Shown here one piece after another: positions 59,754-64,000 of a DNA stretch of 64,000 nucleotides. A program made the position numbers and the translations under genes. The DNA comes from Mytilus californianus. Taxonomy: Eukaryota > Mollusca > Bivalvia > Mytilida > Mytilidae. The notes beneath the pieces were generated by a model. That model searched no databases and was not told where the DNA came from. It saw only the letters and a list, made by a program, of their open reading frames with translations. The stretch is from positions 72,606,822 to 72,670,821 of the forward strand of contig NW_026262593.1 of NCBI RefSeq assembly GCF_021869535.1, in the 5' to 3' direction. Numbering within the stretch: position 1 is the stretch's first letter; every line of letters starts with the position of its first letter.

Positions 59754-59781
59754 AAAGGTTTGGTTGGCCAACCAAACCTTT
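59754..59781. repeat. 28-bp perfect palindrome
   Basis: AAAGGTTTGGTTGG followed by its exact complement CCAACCAAACCTTT, with no spacer. Stretches 59400-59750 and 59790-60530 otherwise show nothing recognisable. Confidence 0.95.
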
Positions 59782-60534
59782 GAACTACAAGTATTAGGAA
59801 AACAGCCCTAAAATCTTTTATGTCAAATAGACATAGCATGAGACATTTTGAATTTATTGTGGTTTTATTTTTTCTATTTTACATTTTAAGATGTCATTTG
59901 ATTTTTTACTTTTAGGGATCTATACTAATCAAATCGAAAAAAAAAAATCAACTGACGTCATATTTACCTCGCGTTATATATTATAGCCTGGGATCCTGTT
60001 GCTTGACACGATAAGATTAGTAACAAGATCGAAACCGAAAGTAAAAAAATAAAAAAAAATGATATTTATACCAATCATCTGACATGATTTGAAGCATTCC
60101 TGCTTAGAGGAACGTGTAACAAAAATGAAACACAAAATCGAAATAAGCTGAACCGACACCATGATTTCATGTATGACTGTGCATGTAATATCGAAACCGA
60201 AAGTTAAAAACCAATTATATATGAAGTGCATACCGTTGAAGTAGTATTTGACCATATTTTTAGTTAAAATATAATTTCCTACATGTATGTACTATCAATT
60301 AAGCGCAAACATATATCATAAATAAATTTTAAAGGTTCTTTGAAAGAATGTTGGTGTGGCCTTTCTATTTATATTTTATCCAATTATTTCCCCCAAAATA
60401 TAAAGAAATATTTTTAAAGAATTACAATCCCCGAACAAAAAAAGTATTCATATACATACCCAAAACACTAAAATGTTACATTATGTGTTATTCCTTGGTA
60501 CACTTTTATACTCTTCATAATATTAAGCTGTGTC

Positions 60535-60649
60535 CAATATCAAGGTCAATTCAAGAACAGTAACTATATCAGATCTGTATATATTTAAAAACCTACAACA
60601 ACGTTTATTTATCGCCTCGATAATGTGTTTTGGGGATTTCCTTGATAAG

Positions 60650-60694
<45 letters not shown>

Positions 60695-61600
60695 TGCCTA
60701 TATATATATATATCTGAAAATAACTTATAACATATGCATAAGTAAATCCTGATTGGCTTTTTTTCTTCTTTTGTTTATGGATGATTTCATTCTTTGTATG
60801 TTATACACTGAAATAATTGTTTTGAATATATACATATATAAATATATATATATATATATAATAATTGGAAGTAACATCTATATTGTAAATGGTTTTATCT
60901 TTAATTTTATTTTCACATGTTATTCATTGATTGGTTTATGGTATATGGAATCAACTTTCAAACAAGTAAATAAATTAAAGAACAGCGTTCCAAGGGGAGA
61001 GGCTTCCAATGTCCCCCGTGTTGCACATGTTTAATCTGTGCAAGGTCAATAACTAAAACAAATGTTTTTCCTTTAACTTTTTATAAATATTCAACAAGAA
61101 ATGTAGATATGAGATCGCTAACAATGTTATTTTACATATTTTTTTTATATTTCCAAGGAGCATGAATCCTCTGAAAATAATTGATTAGAGCTGATTTTCA
61201 AACTTGCCAAAGACATCGCTAATATAAACCTTCGAAATTCATAATAATCCTACAAGAAATGAAGACTTGTGATCACTTACAAAGCAATTTCCCATGTAAA
61301 AATTTTATTTCCTAGGGTCATAACTCCTTTAACAATAGTTGTTTGGCACGGTTTTCAGACTTGTTAACATAAACCATTGATCTTATTTTTTTTATATCTG
61401 AAAAATTGTACACGTCGTATGAGCGCTAATTACAAGTATTTCTATGGACCCCGCAACGCGTTGCGCAGGGGACAAAAAAAAGGTAATGTTATATAAATGC
61501 ATTCCAGTTCCAAAATAGTCCATTGTGTAAATTATGATTAAGATAGAGATTTTTGTGATTAGTAGAAACTGTATTTGACTCTGTGGTTTAATCTTTTAGC
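60535..61600 (+). repeat. Segmental tandem duplication, unit 1
   Basis: It shares with 61905-62640 the phrases AAGGTCAATTCAAGAA, AATGTCCCCCGTGTTGCACA, GAGATCGCTAACAATGTT, TTGTACACGTCGTATGAGCG, CAACGCGTTGCGCAGGGGAC and CAGTTCCAAAATAGTCCA. It contains (TA)n runs at 60652-60692 and 60699-60713 and near 60835-60860, which unit 2 lacks. Confidence 0.8.
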
Positions 61601-61904
61601 AAACGCGTAAAATACAGGGGATATTTTTCACAGGTGTAAAATTTTGCGGTTTGTTGAAAAAAAGTATACAAAAAATTTTGGCTTTGACTGAGAACATTAC
61701 ATATATATAGTACTTACTGTGACAAAAACAATATTTTTCCTGGAGAGAAAAATAAATAATAATAAAAAGGACATTCCGGGTAAGAGATTCCAACTACGTA
61801 TCATATATATATTACCGTTCTGACTTGGTAAACAATTATTTTATATATGATCACGGTATCGGCGATTTTGTTTTTCTAAATGAAAACAACACTTCATGAT
61901 ATTG

Positions 61905-62640
61905 ATCTTATGCCAAGGTCAATTCAAGAAATCAACTATTGTTCAAGTAATTAAATAAACAAAATAACAGCGCAGTTTCAATGGTGGGGATCAATGTCCC
62001 CCTTGTTGCACATATTTCATGATCTGTACAAGGTCAATTACTTAGAAAAAAATATTTTCTTTTGACATTCTTATAAATATCGCACATAAAATGTAGACAT
62101 GAGATCGCTAACAATGTTTATTTTACAAATATTTTTATTTCCAAATGGCATACATGGCATACATAACCTCTTGTAAAAATAATTGATCATAGCTAATTTT
62201 CCAATCTGCCAAAGACAAAGCTTAAATAGAATTTCGATATAAATTCATAATATTACAAAAAAGAAGCTTTAGAGCCCTTACAATGCAATTTCCATATATA
62301 ATGTATATTTCCAAGGGACATATCTCCTTTAGCAATAGTTTTCAGATTTGTTCGAGACATTGCTAATATAATCCTTTGATCTTAATTTTTTTTTAATCTG
62401 AAAACAATTGTACACGTCGTATGAGCGCTAATTACAAGCTCGGATGGACGAGCGGACGTCTGGTATTTCTATGTACCCTGCAACGCGTTGCGCAGGGGAC
62501 AAAAAACAAAAGCGAAGTTATATAAATGCATTGCAGTTCCAAAATAGTCCAATGTGTAAATTATGATTTGCACTTCCTCAAGCTGGATAGAGATTTTTTG
62601 TGACTAGTAGAAATCGTATTTTACTCTGTAGTTAAATATT
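61905..62640 (+). repeat. Segmental tandem duplication, unit 2
   Basis: Second copy of 60535-61600. Offsets grow from 990 bp at GAGATCGCTA to 1027 bp at CAACGCGTTGC because unit 2 has an extra CTCGGATGGACGAGCGGACG segment near 62440. Confidence 0.8.
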
Positions 62641-63039
62641 GTCAATATGCATATCTTTTAAAATGATGCAAGTGCACACAACTACTGACTTCTAATTTCA
62701 GAAACAAACTTCGCATGAGGTTAATTCAATATATATAACAATTACAGACATAAAACTAAAATTTCACATTCCTATTCATATTCTAGAGCACATTAAGTTC
62801 AAAATAAGATTCCCGAGCTAACGTATCTGTGCTCAGACACGAATATCAAATTAAAGTTGATAATAAATTAACTGAATTATATAAGACTTACGATCGATAT
62901 CAACTCTAGTCGTAAGATTTTATGTGAAACTGACTCCCAAAATTGATTACATGAACTCAAAACATAGACTTGATATTTTGTTAAAAATAAACTGTTGACA
63001 TAGAGATATGTCTCGCCTATTGGCATAAAATTCAGAAAA

Positions 63040-63660
63040 AGACAATCTGATGGACAGCAGCTTTGCTTATTAAATCAGTCACTGGTCCATGATCTAGAGG
63101 GCAGGGCCTGAGAATGGTCGACAAACTGAGATGGTTTACTTTTATAAATTTTGACTTGGGTGGAGAGTTGTCTCATTGGCACTCATACCACATATGATTA
63201 TATCTATGTACAGACAGTAATGTAACTTTATAGAAAATATCGTTGTTTATTGTAAAAGGTTCCTATCAATATAACTTAAGCAGAAAAACTTAACATTGAA
63301 AATTGCTAATTAGTTCAAAGTCACTTGATCACGACAAAGGGAGCAGGGCCTCAAAATAGTCATCAAACTGATAGTAATGCAACTTCATACAAAATATCAT
63401 TGATCTATCACATGTAGTTATTATCAAACAAACCAAAGCAGAACACTTAACATTGAAAATGGCTAATTAATTCAAAGTCATTGGACCATGTCCTAGGGGG
63501 CAGGGCCTAAAAATAGTCGTCAAACTTATATGTACTGATAGTAATGCGACTACATACAAAATATCATTGATCTATCACCAGTAGATTATTAGACTAACTT
63601 AAGCAGAAAACTTAACATTGAGAATTGATAATTAATTCAAAGTCATTGGACCATGTATAG
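63040..63660 (+). repeat. Tandem repeat of about 160 bp
   Basis: AACATTGAAAATTGCTAATT starts at 63292, AACATTGAAAATGGCTAATT at 63449 and AACATTGAGAATTGATAATT at 63614. Each unit also has GGGCAGGGCCT-type and ACAAAATATCATTGATCTAT phrases. An older unit is at about 63070-63130. A scrap of the CTCATTGGCA retroposon end (GGAGAGTTGTCTCATTGGCA) sits at 63162-63192. Confidence 0.8.
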
Positions 63661-64000
63661 ACCATATGTATTTTGTGGTAATAAGCATTGTGTATAAGTT
63701 TCATAATATTTGGTTGAGACAAACTTAACTATCACTGACCTAGTATACATATTTGTTTAGGGGCCAGCTGAAGGACGCCTCAGGGTGCGGGAGTTTCTCG
63801 CTGCATTGAAGACCCATTGGTGGCCTTCGGCTGTTGTCTGTTCTATGGTCGGGTTGTTGTCTCTTTGACACATTCCCCATTTCCATTCTCAATTTTATCT
63901 ATTATTAAGTTAAAGAACGGAAACTAAAAATTTTGCAATTTTTCCATTTATAAAGGGACATAACTCTAGAACAGTTGAAGTGACGCCACTATAATTCTAA
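63655..64000 (+). repeat. Old dispersed repeat (ACTCTAGAACAGTT family), copy 2, interrupted
   Basis: Left part 63665-63729 and right part 63905-64000 together match 58470-58620. The break is filled by the retroposon at 63728-63898. The repeat runs off the window. Confidence 0.75.
63728..63898 (+). mobile_element. 5'-truncated retroposon nested in an older repeat
   Basis: It begins near CACTGACCTAGTATACATAT and runs through GGGGCCAGCTGAAGGACGCC to the fixed end CATTCTCAATTTTAT. It is about 170 bp, nearly identical to 41285-41450. TTAA occurs at both host junctions. Confidence 0.85.

Overview
The window reads as nuclear DNA of a marine mussel, most likely Mytilus. It is AT-rich and intron-rich, and is crowded with repeat families I recognise from Mytilus: retroposon tails ending in CATTCTCAATTTTA, tails with the GAGAGTTGTCTCATTGGCA signature, tRNA-derived SINEs, Penelope-like elements and old 120-200 bp tandem repeats. 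There is no sign of bacterial gene organisation. No rRNA, free-standing tRNA gene or CRISPR array was seen.

The main cellular gene is on the minus strand and is easy to miss because its exons are short and up to 14 kb apart. Six exons (36305-36047, 21862-21627, 15899-15800, 10817-10608, 8139-7924 and 636-1) have plausible splice sites, and all five junctions agree in phase. They read as one frame of 552 codons that runs off the left edge. Exons 1-3 encode a DZIP3-like HEPN domain, a family expanded in bivalves. The HEPN catalytic pair looks lost: the usual R-N-x-x-x-H is S-N-x-x-x-K. Exons 4-6 were predicted from splice sites and phase; I do not recognise their domains. The introns, which fill most of positions 637-36046, hold almost all the repeats of the left half.

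Repeats of the left half: a modular A/B tandem repeat found at four sites in the same internal order (697-2000, 5100-5935, 7200-7950, 33030-35230); a 22-bp satellite with an 88-bp higher-order period (4270-4965); four hairpins whose tips are very stable GAA or GAAA mini-hairpins (16441, 18389, 18544, 26221); two SINEs; a MITE with 20-bp inverted repeats; and a broken Penelope-like element (25440-27785) interrupted by a 73-bp tandem repeat and a long hairpin.

The right half (36.3-64 kb) shows no intact cellular gene. Its most striking object is 43203-48112: a 184-bp repeat A1, a decayed gag-like ORF, a 2.7-kb array of a 24-bp minisatellite, then B1 abutting A2, then B2. A1-core-B1A2-B2 is the split-direct-repeat layout of Ngaro-type (DIRS order) tyrosine-recombinase retrotransposons. 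Here the reverse transcriptase, RNase H and recombinase are gone and a minisatellite fills most of the interior. Further right are a TIR element rich in ACGTGTC boxes (49783-50718), a decayed KRBA2/SCAND3-type integrase (52200-52570, minus), a second Penelope-like RT with a deletion after its YIDD motif (56690-57730), and a roughly 1-kb tandem segmental duplication (60535-62640).

All calls come from reading the sequence. No alignment, search or expression data were available.
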